A stretch of 64,000 bases of DNA, taken from Thermoplasmata archaeon (GTDB lineage Archaea > Thermoplasmatota > Thermoplasmata > Methanomassiliicoccales > Methanomethylophilaceae). This document shows, in pieces, positions 28,123-38,006 of this stretch. The notes below the pieces were generated by a model, which worked only from the letters and a program-made list of their open reading frames with translations, was not told where the DNA came from and did not search any database. The first letter of the stretch is position 1; every line of letters begins with the position of its first letter. The stretch spans positions 46,223 through 110,222 of the forward strand of contig SUSZ01000005.1 in NCBI GenBank assembly GCA_015063165.1. The letters are read 5' to 3'. The position numbers were made by a program, and so were the translations under genes.

Positions 28123-30516
28123 TCAGAAGAAGTCGTCCAGCTTCGTCTTCTTGGTCGACGGCTTCCGCGGAGCCGTCCTGTTGCTCTTCTCTTTGGGCGA
28201 GAAGGCGAACAGGGTGGACTGCTGGTTCCCGACCACCAGGTCCTTCTCGGTCCATCCGAAGACCTCTGTGATGCGGGAGGCGGTCTGCGCGATGCGTTCC
28301 GCGTAGTACCTGTAGTCGGGCTTGGCGGTGAACGGGAATCCGCTGACGTAGGGCTCCACCTTCTGGGGAGCGCTTCCGCCGTCCGTGACTATCCATGAGA
28401 CCTTCATCCCGGGGATGAACTCGTATCCGAGGGCGATCATCTTCTTCGCTGCCTGGACGTTGGCCATTCTGTCGGGGTTCTCGTAGGCGTCCAGCCCCTT
28501 GCAGGTCCTGGATATCACCAGGCTCTCCAGCGGGACATTCCCGGACAGGGTGTTCTGGACGGTGCGCCTGACGGTGTCCAGCGCCTCGTCGTTCTTCTCC
28601 TCCAGGATCTTCTCGAACAGTCCGGTCAGGAGGTCGCTCTGGAGGTCGAACGAGTCCGAGCGGCGTATCTCGTATCCCCTGACCAGAAGCTCGTCGGATG
28701 CCGTGGGCCACACGACCTTGCCGACGTACCTCTTCTTCATCCCATGGGTGAACATAGGCTCCAGGAGCTTCTCGAACTCCAGCACGCCTCCATCTTTGGA
28801 GAAGCGGTCCGCCATCCTCGTCCCGAACTCGATGGACCCTTCGAGGGTGTGTTTCGGGGACTGCATGAAGACCGAGTCCGTATCGGAGTAGATCACGGGT
28901 ATCCCCTCCCCTTCGACCTCGGTGATTATGCCCTTGACGTTGGCTCTGGCGAAGGATGTGATCGCAGATCCGATGCTCTTGTCCGTGAAGCGGTAGAACG
29001 TGGATGCGAACACTCCGTAGAAGGTGTTCATCAAGACCTTGACTGCGGCCTGAAGACCGTCCAGATAGCGCCTCTCGTGCTCGTCGGTCGTCTGCTTCAT
29101 CCTCTTCTTGATGCTGTCCCTCTCCTCCATGAGGTCCGATAGCAGCCTCGGAAGCAGGCCTAGCCTTCTCTCCTTGGCCATGAACCTGGCTCCGGACGGG
29201 CTCTGTATCTCCCCGTCGGGCGAGAGCGTGGTGAAGCAGATGTTCTTCGCTATGATCAGCGAGGGATACATCGATTTGAAGTCCAGCACGCAGACCCAGT
29301 GGTACAGGCCAGGGTTCATGCTGTGCACGTATCCGCCCTCGATCTGGTCGGTGGACGCGGTGCGGTTCCCCATCGCCGGCACCCCGACCTTGTTCCTGTC
29401 CGCCATGCGTATCAGAAGGGAGTCGACCAGCTGGGAAGATCCCGAGGTCAGGACATCCTCCAGGGTGAGCTTGGAAACGGTGGAGAGGTCCATGCCCTTG
29501 CGGACGGTTCCCACCTCGATGAGTATGCGGAGGGCCAGCTCGGCGTCCTTGGTGCAGTACTCGAGGACCTTGTCCCTGTTCTCCGCCCATTCCGCATCCA
29601 TGCGCTTGGGGTCGACGTCCAGCTTCTGCTCTCCGAGGATCTCCATGGACACGGCGTTGAGGGTCTCCTGCTTCGGGCGGAGCTCCCTGCGGACCGCCCA
29701 CCAGGCGTCGCACACGACCCTTCCCTTGACCCTCCAGAACCTGTCTCCGACGAGCCTGGGCTGGCTGCCGTCGCGTCCCCAGGGCATGGCGTCCTTCAGC
29801 CTGTTGGCCTTGGCGCGCTCGTCTATCTTCCTGATGTCGTAGTTGTCGATGTTGTATCCTGTGATGACGTCCGGGTCCTCCTTCGCTATGAGGTCCCCGA
29901 AGGCTGCGATTATGTCCTTCTCGTCGCCGTAGATGGGCTCGCAGGCGCGAAGGCCGTCCTTGTCGGATATGACGCAGCATATCGTGTAGATGGTCTCGTG
30001 CTCGATGCTGTTCTCGATGTCGAACGAGAGCATCCTCAGGCCGGGGTCGAAGGGTTCTATGTTCTCGAACGACTCCATCTCGATGACCGCGTCGGTGCGG
30101 TACTCCCTCTCGACGGGATGCCCGGTCACCCGTATGCAGGCGCCCATGTCTTGGTCGTAGAAGAAGCGGTGGTGGTGGGGGATGTCGCCCGCCAGGATCC
30201 TGTTGGTCCTCCTGATGCGGTTCTTCCACTCCGCCAGCTTGCGAGGGTCCGAGAACACGACCTTCAGCACGTCGTGCATCTCCGACTTGTACAGGAGCCT
30301 GTCCGGAGTCGCAGACTCGATCCCCCCCTCTTTGGGGAGAAGATTCTCCAACGAGGGGTCCGGGTCCACTATGAAGAAATAGGGCTTGAAACCCGGGACC
30401 AGGACCGTCACCGACTCTCCGGTGCGGGCTCTTCCGTACAGTTCTATAACGGATTCGTCCCCGTCCTGCTGGAAGGAGGAGCTTATCAGCCTCAGGTCCC
30501 AGGTTCCCATGTCCAT
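28123..30516 (-). CDS. polB: Family B DNA polymerase
   Basis: FDIEN exo I, DFKSMYPSLI, KVLMNTFYGVF, YSDTDSVF. Confidence 0.95.
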   Translation of the reverse strand: MDMGTWDLRLISSSFQQDGDESVIELYGRARTGESVTVLVPGFKPYFFIVDPDPSLENLLPKEGGIESATPDRLLYKSEMHDVLKVVFSDPRKLAEWKNRIRRTNRILAGDIPHHHRFFYDQDMGACIRVTGHPVEREYRTDAVIEMESFENIEPFDPGLRMLSFDIENSIEHETIYTICCVISDKDGLRACEPIYGDEKDIIAAFGDLIAKEDPDVITGYNIDNYDIRKIDERAKANRLKDAMPWGRDGSQPRLVGDRFWRVKGRVVCDAWWAVRRELRPKQETLNAVSMEILGEQKLDVDPKRMDAEWAENRDKVLEYCTKDAELALRILIEVGTVRKGMDLSTVSKLTLEDVLTSGSSQLVDSLLIRMADRNKVGVPAMGNRTASTDQIEGGYVHSMNPGLYHWVCVLDFKSMYPSLIIAKNICFTTLSPDGEIQSPSGARFMAKERRLGLLPRLLSDLMEERDSIKKRMKQTTDEHERRYLDGLQAAVKVLMNTFYGVFASTFYRFTDKSIGSAITSFARANVKGIITEVEGEGIPVIYSDTDSVFMQSPKHTLEGSIEFGTRMADRFSKDGGVLEFEKLLEPMFTHGMKKRYVGKVVWPTASDELLVRGYEIRRSDSFDLQSDLLTGLFEKILEEKNDEALDTVRRTVQNTLSGNVPLESLVISRTCKGLDAYENPDRMANVQAAKKMIALGYEFIPGMKVSWIVTDGGSAPQKVEPYVSGFPFTAKPDYRYYAERIAQTASRITEVFGWTEKDLVVGNQQSTLFAFSPKEKSNRTAPRKPSTKKTKLDDFF

Positions 30517-31703
30517 CACTTGTTGGCTACGATCCTTATTATGTCGCCGTCCTGGAGCTCGTAGTCGGCTCCGACGGTGCGCTTGGTGCGGGCGTTCACC
30601 GCGCGGATGAACTTGTCCCCGAGGTCGGTGTGTATCTTGTACGCGAGGTCCTTGGCGGTGGATCCGCGGGGCACCAGGAAGGCGTCGGGCAGGACCCTCC
30701 CGAAGTGGTCGGTGAACTTGTTCTCGTCCTCCACGGGATATACGACGATGAGGTCCAGCATCTTGTACGCGGCGTCCTCTATGCACTGCTGTATGCCGGT
30801 GCCGCCGTACTTCTCCATGTTGGCCTTCATGTAGTCCAGGGCTTTCTTCTGGGCGTCGTTGAGGGTCTTCCCGGGAGCTATAGTGAACGTGGGGTCCCCG
30901 GGCACGTACTCTATCAGCCCTGCGGCGGCGGCCTTCTTGAGAGCCAGCTCGGTCTCCGCCATGGTGACGACGCACATCTCGTTGATGGCCTTCACCTTCT
31001 CGATGTTGCCTTCGGGCGCGATGTCAGCCTTGTTCATCGCGGCTATCATCGGCTTTGCCTTGGCCCTTATCTCGGTGCACAGCGCCAGGAGCAGGTCGTC
31101 GTCCCATTTGGTGGGGTCGTCGGGCAGGGAGACCACCTTGAGAGCCTCCTTCACCTGCGTTTCGGTGACGTTGAGCCCTGCGAGCCTCTCGTGGAGGATT
31201 AGCTCGGGCTTGCTTCCCTGCATCCTCGCCTGCCTGGCAATCTTGGAGAATCCGTTCTTGATGATCTCGCGCATCCAGCACTCGATCTCCCTCCTGAGGA
31301 ACAGGATGTCCTCGGTGGGGTCGTGGGTTCCGGGGTCGACCGGAAGGCCCTCTATGTCGGTGGATCCGCTGACGTCCACCACGTTGATGAGCGCATCGGC
31401 CTGCCTCAGGTCGTCCAGGAACTGGTTGCCCAGCCCCTTTCCCTGCCATGCGTCGGGGACGAGGCCTGCGACGTCCAGGAGCTCCACGGGGATCATCCTG
31501 GTGCCGTTCACGCAGAGTGAGTTATGCGGGGTGCAGGTGACTCCCAGCTCTTTGCAGGGGCACGGAGCGCGGACGTAGGCGACTCCTTTGTTGGGTTCAA
31601 TGGTTGTGAAGGGATAGTTGGCAATCTCCACAGGCGCCATAGTGGCCGCTCCGAAGAATGTGGACTTTCCAACGTTCGGCTTCCCTACTATTCCAATCTG
31701 CAT
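30516..31703 (-). CDS. YchF/OBG-family ribosome-binding GTPase with TGS domain
   Basis: GIVGKPNVGKSTFFGAATM, NYPFTTIEPNKG, LDVAGLVPDAWQGKGLGNQFLDDLRQAD. Confidence 0.94.
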   Translation of the reverse strand: MQIGIVGKPNVGKSTFFGAATMAPVEIANYPFTTIEPNKGVAYVRAPCPCKELGVTCTPHNSLCVNGTRMIPVELLDVAGLVPDAWQGKGLGNQFLDDLRQADALINVVDVSGSTDIEGLPVDPGTHDPTEDILFLRREIECWMREIIKNGFSKIARQARMQGSKPELILHERLAGLNVTETQVKEALKVVSLPDDPTKWDDDLLLALCTEIRAKAKPMIAAMNKADIAPEGNIEKVKAINEMCVVTMAETELALKKAAAAGLIEYVPGDPTFTIAPGKTLNDAQKKALDYMKANMEKYGGTGIQQCIEDAAYKMLDLIVVYPVEDENKFTDHFGRVLPDAFLVPRGSTAKDLAYKIHTDLGDKFIRAVNARTKRTVGADYELQDGDIIRIVANK

Positions 31704-31762
31704 ACGATCAGAGGTGTATGCCCATCGTCGGATTATATTGTATCGTTGGAACGAGTGATCTT

Positions 31763-32554
31763 TCAGGCGTCGGGATGCCTCTGCCTGTACACGGCATCGG
31801 CCAGCTCCCCGATCTCGGACGGGCGGAGCTGCTCTATCCTCATGTCCACGTAGGGGATCCCCTCGGTGGACCTCACCATGCCCGACGACTTCAGGGAGGT
31901 CCCGATCTTCTTCCTGCGGTGGTTGAAGGCGACCTCGGTGACCTTGAAGAACGTCCTCTCGTCCAGGACGTCGAACGGCGCCTTGCGGGGGGTTATCCTC
32001 ACTATGGCCGAGTCCACCTTGGGACGGGGATTGAACCTGGATGCGGGGACGTTCTCCATGATCTCGCAGTCCGCGCGGAAGAACAGGTTCACGGTGAGAC
32101 GGGAATAGTCGGGGCTTCCGACGTCCGCCACCATGCGGTCCGCGAACTCTTTCTGGACCATGACGACGGCCGTCCTGAAGTCGTGTTCCAGAAGCTTGAA
32201 GATGATCGGGGTGGAGACGCTGTAGGGTAGGTTGCTGACGAACACGTCGAACTCCGGGAAGGGCACCTTGACGGCGTCGCCGTGGATAAGGGTCAGGCGG
32301 CCCCCATAGTTCTTCTCGATGTACTCTGCCAGGATGTCGTCCAGCTCGATGCATGTGAGGCTGTCGGAGACCTCCATGAGCCTGGTTGTGAGGATCCCGA
32401 GGCCGGGTCCGACCTCCAGCACCCTGTCTCCCTTCTCGATCCCGGCGTAGCCGATGTGCCTCTCGGCAACGCGTTCGTCCGTCAGGAAATTCTGCCCCTT
32501 GCTCTTCTTGGGGACGATACCGGTGTCGGCGATCAGCCTGCCTGTGTCGGTCAT
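31763..32554 (-). CDS. rsmA: 16S rRNA dimethyladenosine transferase
   Basis: KSKGQNFLTDERVAERHI, LEVGPGLGILT, VSNLPYSVSTPIIFKLL. Confidence 0.95.
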   Translation of the reverse strand: MTDTGRLIADTGIVPKKSKGQNFLTDERVAERHIGYAGIEKGDRVLEVGPGLGILTTRLMEVSDSLTCIELDDILAEYIEKNYGGRLTLIHGDAVKVPFPEFDVFVSNLPYSVSTPIIFKLLEHDFRTAVVMVQKEFADRMVADVGSPDYSRLTVNLFFRADCEIMENVPASRFNPRPKVDSAIVRITPRKAPFDVLDERTFFKVTEVAFNHRRKKIGTSLKSSGMVRSTEGIPYVDMRIEQLRPSEIGELADAVYRQRHPDA

Positions 32555-33111
32555 TTGGACACGAACAGGTAGCGCTTGAGGTCGGGGCTCTCGATCTCCT
32601 CGACGATGCGCTTGGCTATGAGCTTCTCGGGGACCTTGACCTTCGCCCTCTCGGTGAGGTCGGCGAAGCTGGTGAACTTCTGCTTCTCCCTCTCCCTGAG
32701 GATCTCCTCCACGGATTTCTTCCCCAGTCCGGGGATCTCCTCCAGGAGGTGCTTGCGGACGCTGATCCCCTGGGCCTCGTTGAAGAACCTGAGGAACCTG
32801 GGCTCGTTCGCTTTGACGATGGTCGTGATGGCGAACTCCAGCTCCGCAAGGGCGTTGTTGGTGAGCTCGCTGTAGCTTATGCGGCTCTTGACATGGTCTA
32901 TGACGTCGCGCTTGTTCGTGGCGTTCTCCTTCCCGATGTATACCCTGTCTCCGACCCCGAACACGGCTTGAGGCTTGGGGACCAGGATGAAGAGCTTGAA
33001 CTCGTCGTCTCCGACAGCGTACACGACAGGCTCTTTCTTTCCCATTCCGGAGCCTGACATGCCAGTCGGCAGATAATCTAGGATGTATGCGAACTCTTCC
33101 ATTGCGATCAC
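32551..33111 (-). CDS. DUF655-family HhH/RNA-binding protein
   Basis: Position before rpoF; ISVRKHLLEEIPGLGKKSVEEILREREKQKF (HhH); ATGA overlap with rsmA. Confidence 0.85.
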   Translation of the reverse strand: MIAMEEFAYILDYLPTGMSGSGMGKKEPVVYAVGDDEFKLFILVPKPQAVFGVGDRVYIGKENATNKRDVIDHVKSRISYSELTNNALAELEFAITTIVKANEPRFLRFFNEAQGISVRKHLLEEIPGLGKKSVEEILREREKQKFTSFADLTERAKVKVPEKLIAKRIVEEIESPDLKRYLFVSK

Positions 33112-33120
33112 CTTGGCGGC

Positions 33121-33450
33121 TCAGTTCTCGTGCTCGATGTACTTCGCCACGATGTCCAGGATCTCCTGGATGTCATCGGCTGTGAGTTCGACTCTTTCCT
33201 TGTAGAAAATCGCACGGACATCGTTGGGGTATTTCGGCAGGATGTCCGCGATCTTGATCGCTATGCGGTCGGTGACCTTATCGAGTTTGCTTACTTCCTC
33301 GACAATGCTCTGGGTGTCCTCTACGGACAGGTAGGAGACTGCCTGAGCGTGGTCCAGCGCAGCCTTCTGCGACGTGAGAAGCTCTCTCTTGTCGCTTTCC
33401 TCCAGTAGGAGTCTCTTAACTTCAGCCAGTGTAACGTAACGCTCAGACAT
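33121..33450 (-). CDS. rpoF: DNA-directed RNA polymerase subunit F (Rpb4)
   Basis: RYVTLAEVKRLLLEESDKRELLTSQKAALDHAQ...; archaeal L21e-rpoF-DUF655-rsmA synteny. Confidence 0.9.
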   Translation of the reverse strand: MSERYVTLAEVKRLLLEESDKRELLTSQKAALDHAQAVSYLSVEDTQSIVEEVSKLDKVTDRIAIKIADILPKYPNDVRAIFYKERVELTADDIQEILDIVAKYIEHEN

Positions 33451-33463
33451 GTTCTTCCTTCCT

Positions 33464-33757
33464 TCAGTTGATGTTTCTTACGAGGTGCTCGGGGCGTGCA
33501 ATGACGGTCTTGGTCTTGTTCCCGTCCTTGACGCTGATCTCATAGGCGCTGCCCCTCTCTCCGATGACGACTCCGGTGAGTCCGTGGAATCTGGAGAAAG
33601 GCATGCCCTTGTGTACGCTGGGGTCAATGATGATGTTGACCTTCTCTCCGGCCTCAAAGGTCTGGAGACCTTTGGTTATAGGGGAGAGTCCGCGTGCCCT
33701 GACCTTCTTCTTCAGAAGGTTGCGGGTCTTGGTCCTTGTTCCTCTGGATGCCTGCAT
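33464..33757 (-). CDS. rpl21e: 50S ribosomal protein L21e
   Basis: MQASRGTRTKTRNLLKKKVRARGLSPITKGLQTFEAGEKVNIIIDPSVHKGMPFSRFHGLTG. Confidence 0.95.
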   Translation of the reverse strand: MQASRGTRTKTRNLLKKKVRARGLSPITKGLQTFEAGEKVNIIIDPSVHKGMPFSRFHGLTGVVIGERGSAYEISVKDGNKTKTVIARPEHLVRNIN

Positions 33758-33766
33758 TGCTATTCC

Positions 33767-34993
33767 TCATGGTTCGTGGTAGTTGATCGCCAGGACATCG
33801 AGGGTCTCGACCTTGCACTGTATCCCGAGCCTCTCGGAGAAGCTGGGAACGCTGCGCCCGTCGTCGCCGGACACGAATTCCTTGACGTAGGTTCCCGAAT
33901 CGGTCTCGAGCTCGAGATCGAAGGAGTCGTCGGTGATCGAGTCCGCCTTAACCCAGTGTATCATCCTCTTCCTCACAAGGTCGGCACGTCTGTGCTCGAC
34001 TCTGCGTGGAGTCCTCTGATCGATGGTGGCGTTCTTGAACGATAATGCAACGTCAATTACTAGTTCTTTATTAACTTTACCATCTGCTTTGACGTGCACG
34101 CGATAAACCTTGTCCGAAGCCGCTCCTTTGTATCTCTCGACCGCTTCGCGCTTTACGAAGTGCAGCTCCCTGTATCCGGCGAGCTCGTTGTCGTTGGCGC
34201 GTTCCGCCAGCTCGTCGAGGTCTATGTTCCTGACCTTGGGGTCGCTTATCTCGAGGACGAACGGCCTTCCGTCTCCCAGCATGCACGCGTCGATGTCCTC
34301 GCGTCCCATGCCGTGGAAGAAGTGCTCCTTGCCCCGGGTCATATCGAGCGCGATGTCCCCGATGATCTCCTGGACGGAGGTCTCGTACATCTTCCCCTTG
34401 CCGTGGCAGTGGTCGCAGCCCTTGCCGTGGCAGACCCTGCAGGGCCAGATGGTCTGGGGTATCTCCCTGCTGTACTTGTTGTAGCGTCCCGCTATGAACA
34501 GAGGGGCTATGTCGAGGGCGACGTCGGCGAAGCGGGTGTCCACGCACGCCACGACCTGGGGGTTCTTGAACTCCACCGGGCGGTGGATGGACTGTATCGC
34601 GATCTTTCCGATCTCGCGGTTGAGCTCCGATTTTATGCCTTCGGCGTTCTCCAGACCGAGCTCCTCTATGAGCTCCCTCTCCCTCTTGGCGACCTCCGGC
34701 TCCACCTTGGTGCCTATGAGGAAGTTGTCGGACTCCACCTCGTTGACCCTCTCGGCCGCGGCCTCGGCGAACCTTCCGATGAGGTCGAACACGTTCTCGC
34801 AGAGTGGGCAGAACTCGTCTGCAGGTGCGTCCGCTCCCTTCTCGGCGAGGGCCTCGCGTATCATTCTTCCGCGGACGTCGTTGGTCATGCACGTGCCGAG
34901 CTTCCCGAACATGCGTCCAAGGCAGCGGTCGCACAGCCCTCTGGAGGCTAGCTCCTGGGCTTTGTCGAGGTTCTCTTCGATCCAGGTCTCCAT
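33767..34993 (-). CDS. pus10: tRNA pseudouridine synthase Pus10
   Basis: CDRCLGRMF, THUMP-like region, GREDIDACMLGDGRPFVLEI, GTYVKEFVSGDDGRSVPSFSERLG. Confidence 0.94.
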   Translation of the reverse strand: METWIEENLDKAQELASRGLCDRCLGRMFGKLGTCMTNDVRGRMIREALAEKGADAPADEFCPLCENVFDLIGRFAEAAAERVNEVESDNFLIGTKVEPEVAKRERELIEELGLENAEGIKSELNREIGKIAIQSIHRPVEFKNPQVVACVDTRFADVALDIAPLFIAGRYNKYSREIPQTIWPCRVCHGKGCDHCHGKGKMYETSVQEIIGDIALDMTRGKEHFFHGMGREDIDACMLGDGRPFVLEISDPKVRNIDLDELAERANDNELAGYRELHFVKREAVERYKGAASDKVYRVHVKADGKVNKELVIDVALSFKNATIDQRTPRRVEHRRADLVRKRMIHWVKADSITDDSFDLELETDSGTYVKEFVSGDDGRSVPSFSERLGIQCKVETLDVLAINYHEP

Positions 34994-35002
34994 CCCTGTC
35001 CC

Positions 35003-35551
35003 TCAGAGGTCGAATCCCATCTCGGTGATCCTAAGCATCGGGCGCTGGCTCTCAAGATAATGGTATACTGTGGCGTGCTCGCTTCCGCCGAGGAGCAGCT
35101 CCACCGCATGCTTGGCCACGGGGAGGCTCACGCTGTTGCCTATGAGCGCCACGGTGTTCCCGTAGACGACCATGTCGCATCCCGTGAGCTCCTCGATGAT
35201 CCTGCGGGTCTTCCCGTTCTTGCCTATCAGGCGGCCCCTAACGCGGGACACCTGGCTGGAGCGGTCTCCTACGAACTCCTTTATGTCTACGACTTCGAGG
35301 TACTCGTCGTCGTCGAACAGCCTCATGGCCTTCTCGGGGTTGAATCCCCTGCCCACGGCCTTTATGACATCGAGGATCTTCAGCGCCATGACGGGGTCTT
35401 CCAGCTCCACGTCGTCGTGGATGGTGACCTCCCCTTCCTCGGTGTCTATGTCAATCTTGATTCCGGAGATGCTTTGAAGGGTCTTCTTGGTCTCCCCGTT
35501 CTTTCCTATAAGGGTGCCCACTCTGTCTGCCGGGACCCTGATCGATCTCAT
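35003..35551 (-). CDS. KH-domain protein (Pno1/Dim2-like)
   Basis: RVGTLIGKNGETKKTLQ and RGRLIGKNGKTRRIIEELTG KH motifs; next to RIO kinase. Confidence 0.9.
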   Translation of the reverse strand: MRSIRVPADRVGTLIGKNGETKKTLQSISGIKIDIDTEEGEVTIHDDVELEDPVMALKILDVIKAVGRGFNPEKAMRLFDDDEYLEVVDIKEFVGDRSSQVSRVRGRLIGKNGKTRRIIEELTGCDMVVYGNTVALIGNSVSLPVAKHAVELLLGGSEHATVYHYLESQRPMLRITEMGFDL

Positions 35552-36342
35552 TCCTCTTCCTCCTCGTCGTCTTTTCCGTTCAGGGTCTCATCCAGTATGA
35601 CCGCGTCGTCGATGATGTCTGCTCCCCTGTTTCTGAAGAATCTGTTGATGTTGCGTATGTCCCTCTCCAGGTACTCCTTGGCGTTGTAGAAATCCGAAGT
35701 CATGGCCTGGCCCACGTCTATCATGATGGGCTGGTCGTCGAGCATCAGTATGTTGTACTCGCTGAGGTCCCCGTGGACGAGATGGGCCTTCTGCCATCCG
35801 TCTATGATGAACGACACGACCTCGTCATAGGTGTCCGTAGGATCTTCCAGGACGCAGTCCTTCAGCTGAGGGGCGGGGCCTGTCTCGTCGCCTATGTACT
35901 CCATGAGGAGGCAGTTGTTGTCGAACGCTATGGGTTCGGGGACGGGGATCTCCGCGTCGTAGTACCTGATGAGGTTCTTGTACTCCTTGTTCACCCATGC
36001 GTAGATCATCTTCCAGCGGTTCCCCCTGACTCCTCTGAATCTGGGGTCGCCCTCCACGTACTGGGACACCCTCTTGAACGTGGATGTGGAAGTCCTGAAT
36101 ATCTTCAGGGCGAGGGGGTCCTCGTCCTCGTCGGTAGCATAGAAGACGTTCCCTTCCTTGCCTGTGGAGATGGGGTAGTGGACCCTGTCTATGAGGCCGT
36201 CGGTCATGAACCCGTAGATGGTCATGAGGGTCTTCTTGTCGAATACCTCGCCGTCGGTCTGCCTCTCGTCCCCGGTCTTGTTGGTCTTGAGGGCGTCCAC
36301 ATGCTTTTCCAGATATGCGTACTTCTCTTCGTATGAAGGCAT
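35548..36342 (-). CDS. rio1: RIO1-family serine protein kinase
   Basis: STGKEGNVFYA, VHGDLSEYNILM, MIDVGQAM. Confidence 0.95.
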   Translation of the reverse strand: MPSYEEKYAYLEKHVDALKTNKTGDERQTDGEVFDKKTLMTIYGFMTDGLIDRVHYPISTGKEGNVFYATDEDEDPLALKIFRTSTSTFKRVSQYVEGDPRFRGVRGNRWKMIYAWVNKEYKNLIRYYDAEIPVPEPIAFDNNCLLMEYIGDETGPAPQLKDCVLEDPTDTYDEVVSFIIDGWQKAHLVHGDLSEYNILMLDDQPIMIDVGQAMTSDFYNAKEYLERDIRNINRFFRNRGADIIDDAVILDETLNGKDDEEEEE

Positions 36343-36358
36343 GCGGACACCTCCTGGA

Positions 36359-36688
36359 TCAGAAAATGTCCAGGTTCTTCGGGACCTTGTTCCTTCTGCT
36401 GAGGTTGACCGCCTGCGTCTTGGTGTATCTGAACCTGATGTCGCATTTGTCGGGCTGGAAGTCCCACACGGATATGATCAGGAGGTCTCCCTCTCTTATC
36501 CACATGCGCTTCTTGATCTTGCCGGGAATGCGGCCGACGCGGGACACTCCGTCCTCGCACATCACTTTGATCTTAGATGCTCCCAGAAGCTGGTCTGCTA
36601 TGCCGAACATCTCCCCCTCTTTGATGTTGGGGAGACGCACGCGCGTGACATCCTCGTCTGGGGATTCCAACGGTTGATTGTCGCTCAT
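36359..36688 (-). CDS. eif1a: Translation initiation factor aIF1A
   Basis: VRLPNIKEGEMFGIADQLLGASKIKVMCEDGVSRVGRIPGKIKKRMWIREGDLLII. Confidence 0.95.
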   Translation of the reverse strand: MSDNQPLESPDEDVTRVRLPNIKEGEMFGIADQLLGASKIKVMCEDGVSRVGRIPGKIKKRMWIREGDLLIISVWDFQPDKCDIRFRYTKTQAVNLSRRNKVPKNLDIF

Positions 36689-36823
36689 CTTATCTACTCC
36701 AATAATCGCACCATGTAAACTCCTTTTATAAAAATATGCCTTTTTACGGAACCCTCCGCCGGGCTCTGCCAACAAGGTTTTCCTTTGCAAATGATTATAA
36801 ATGATAGGTCGATGAGGGTCTAG

Positions 36824-36896
36824 GCTCCGGTAGTGTAGTGGCCAATCATTCAGCCCTTTCGAGGCTGACACACGGGTTCGAATCCCGTCCGGAGCA
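36824..36896 (+). tRNA. tRNA-Glu(TTC)
   Basis: Anticodon loop CTTTCGA in cagcc/ggctg stem; GGGTTCGAATCCC; acceptor gctccgg/ccggagc. Confidence 0.94.
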
Positions 36897-36897
36897 C

Positions 36898-38001
36898 TCA
36901 CTTTCCTAAGATTCTCTCACGCGACTTCTCGCACTTCTCGGTGAGCTCGTCGATGTCCTCGTTCTCGGTGATGTAGACCTCCGGGAACGGCGTCTTCTCG
37001 CTGAGGAGCTTGTCCCCGAGGTTCCTGTCCGGGAAGTCCCCGCTGTCCAGGAACCCTCTGTCCCAGGCGTCGGCCAGGTCCAGGACGGCCTGAATGCCCT
37101 TGTCGTAGAACACATGGGCGAACACGGCCCCCACGGTGGCGCTCTCGGATATGATCGCGATGTTGCTCCCCCTGATGGCGAAGTCGGAGCCGTTGAACGC
37201 GATGGCCAGGCCGGACCCGTCCCTGACGAGGTCCATCGTCTGGTAGTCGGTGTGGTCCCCTCCGATGTAGACGGTGCCGTCCAGGTCGACGCTGTTCTGC
37301 CTCCTGAGGTCCAGCAGCCTGTAGGCCTTCTTGCTGGAGTTCATCGGGACGCAGGACTCCATGAGGGCCCTCCCCGGCTCGATCATGTTGTCCGCTAGGG
37401 CGCTGTCCAGGGTGTTGGTGATCTTGATGTCCTTCCTGTCGAGGCTCATGGGGACGTTCAGGCGGTACTTCACGTCGGGGATCTCCAGGGAGCATATCTC
37501 CTCGGCGACCTCCCTGAGCTCCTTCGAGGCGACGCGTCCGAGCATGCAGTGGTCGATGTCGGACTCGGTGCAGGCAGATTCGCAGAGGGGCACGTCCAGC
37601 TCGATCTCCAGCGCCAGCATGCTCTGCTCGTAGGCGGAGGTGGTGATGAACGTGGGCATGAGGTTCGAAAGGTACTCCATGGACTCCTTGGCCTCGGGCA
37701 TCAGGGTGAGGGCGTCCTTCGAGTACTCGTACAGGAGGTTGTTCGTGGCTCCGTGCGCCTTGAGGAACGGGATGGCGAACTTCGGGACGTTCCCGGCGAC
37801 GGCCTCCTCCCTTCCCAGGACGTAGGTGACCAGGTTGTCGTATCTGGTCAGGACGTCGTAGAAGTGCCTTCCGTTCGGGATTATCCTCTCGCAGAGGTCC
37901 CTGACGCTGTCGTTACGGGTGAGGAATCCCCTGCTCCCGCAGATGAACATCTTGTCGTTAGGCAGTCCCAGCTCAAGCGTCGGATCGAATTCTCCTGACA
38001 T
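36898..38001 (-). CDS. HAD-like protein related to EhaR (energy-converting hydrogenase-associated), first-motif Asp missing
   Basis: FLTRNDSVRDLCERIIPNG...PFLKAHGATN...MPTFITTSAYEQ and GGDHTDYQTMDLV; FICGSRGFL at DxEGPL position. Confidence 0.6.
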   Translation of the reverse strand: MSGEFDPTLELGLPNDKMFICGSRGFLTRNDSVRDLCERIIPNGRHFYDVLTRYDNLVTYVLGREEAVAGNVPKFAIPFLKAHGATNNLLYEYSKDALTLMPEAKESMEYLSNLMPTFITTSAYEQSMLALEIELDVPLCESACTESDIDHCMLGRVASKELREVAEEICSLEIPDVKYRLNVPMSLDRKDIKITNTLDSALADNMIEPGRALMESCVPMNSSKKAYRLLDLRRQNSVDLDGTVYIGGDHTDYQTMDLVRDGSGLAIAFNGSDFAIRGSNIAIISESATVGAVFAHVFYDKGIQAVLDLADAWDRGFLDSGDFPDRNLGDKLLSEKTPFPEVYITENEDIDELTEKCEKSRERILGK

Positions 38002-38006
38002 CTTCC

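Noticed and set aside
28061-30229. 722-aa minus-strand ORF
   Set aside because: Alternative frame of polB; Arg/His/Gly-rich shadow translation
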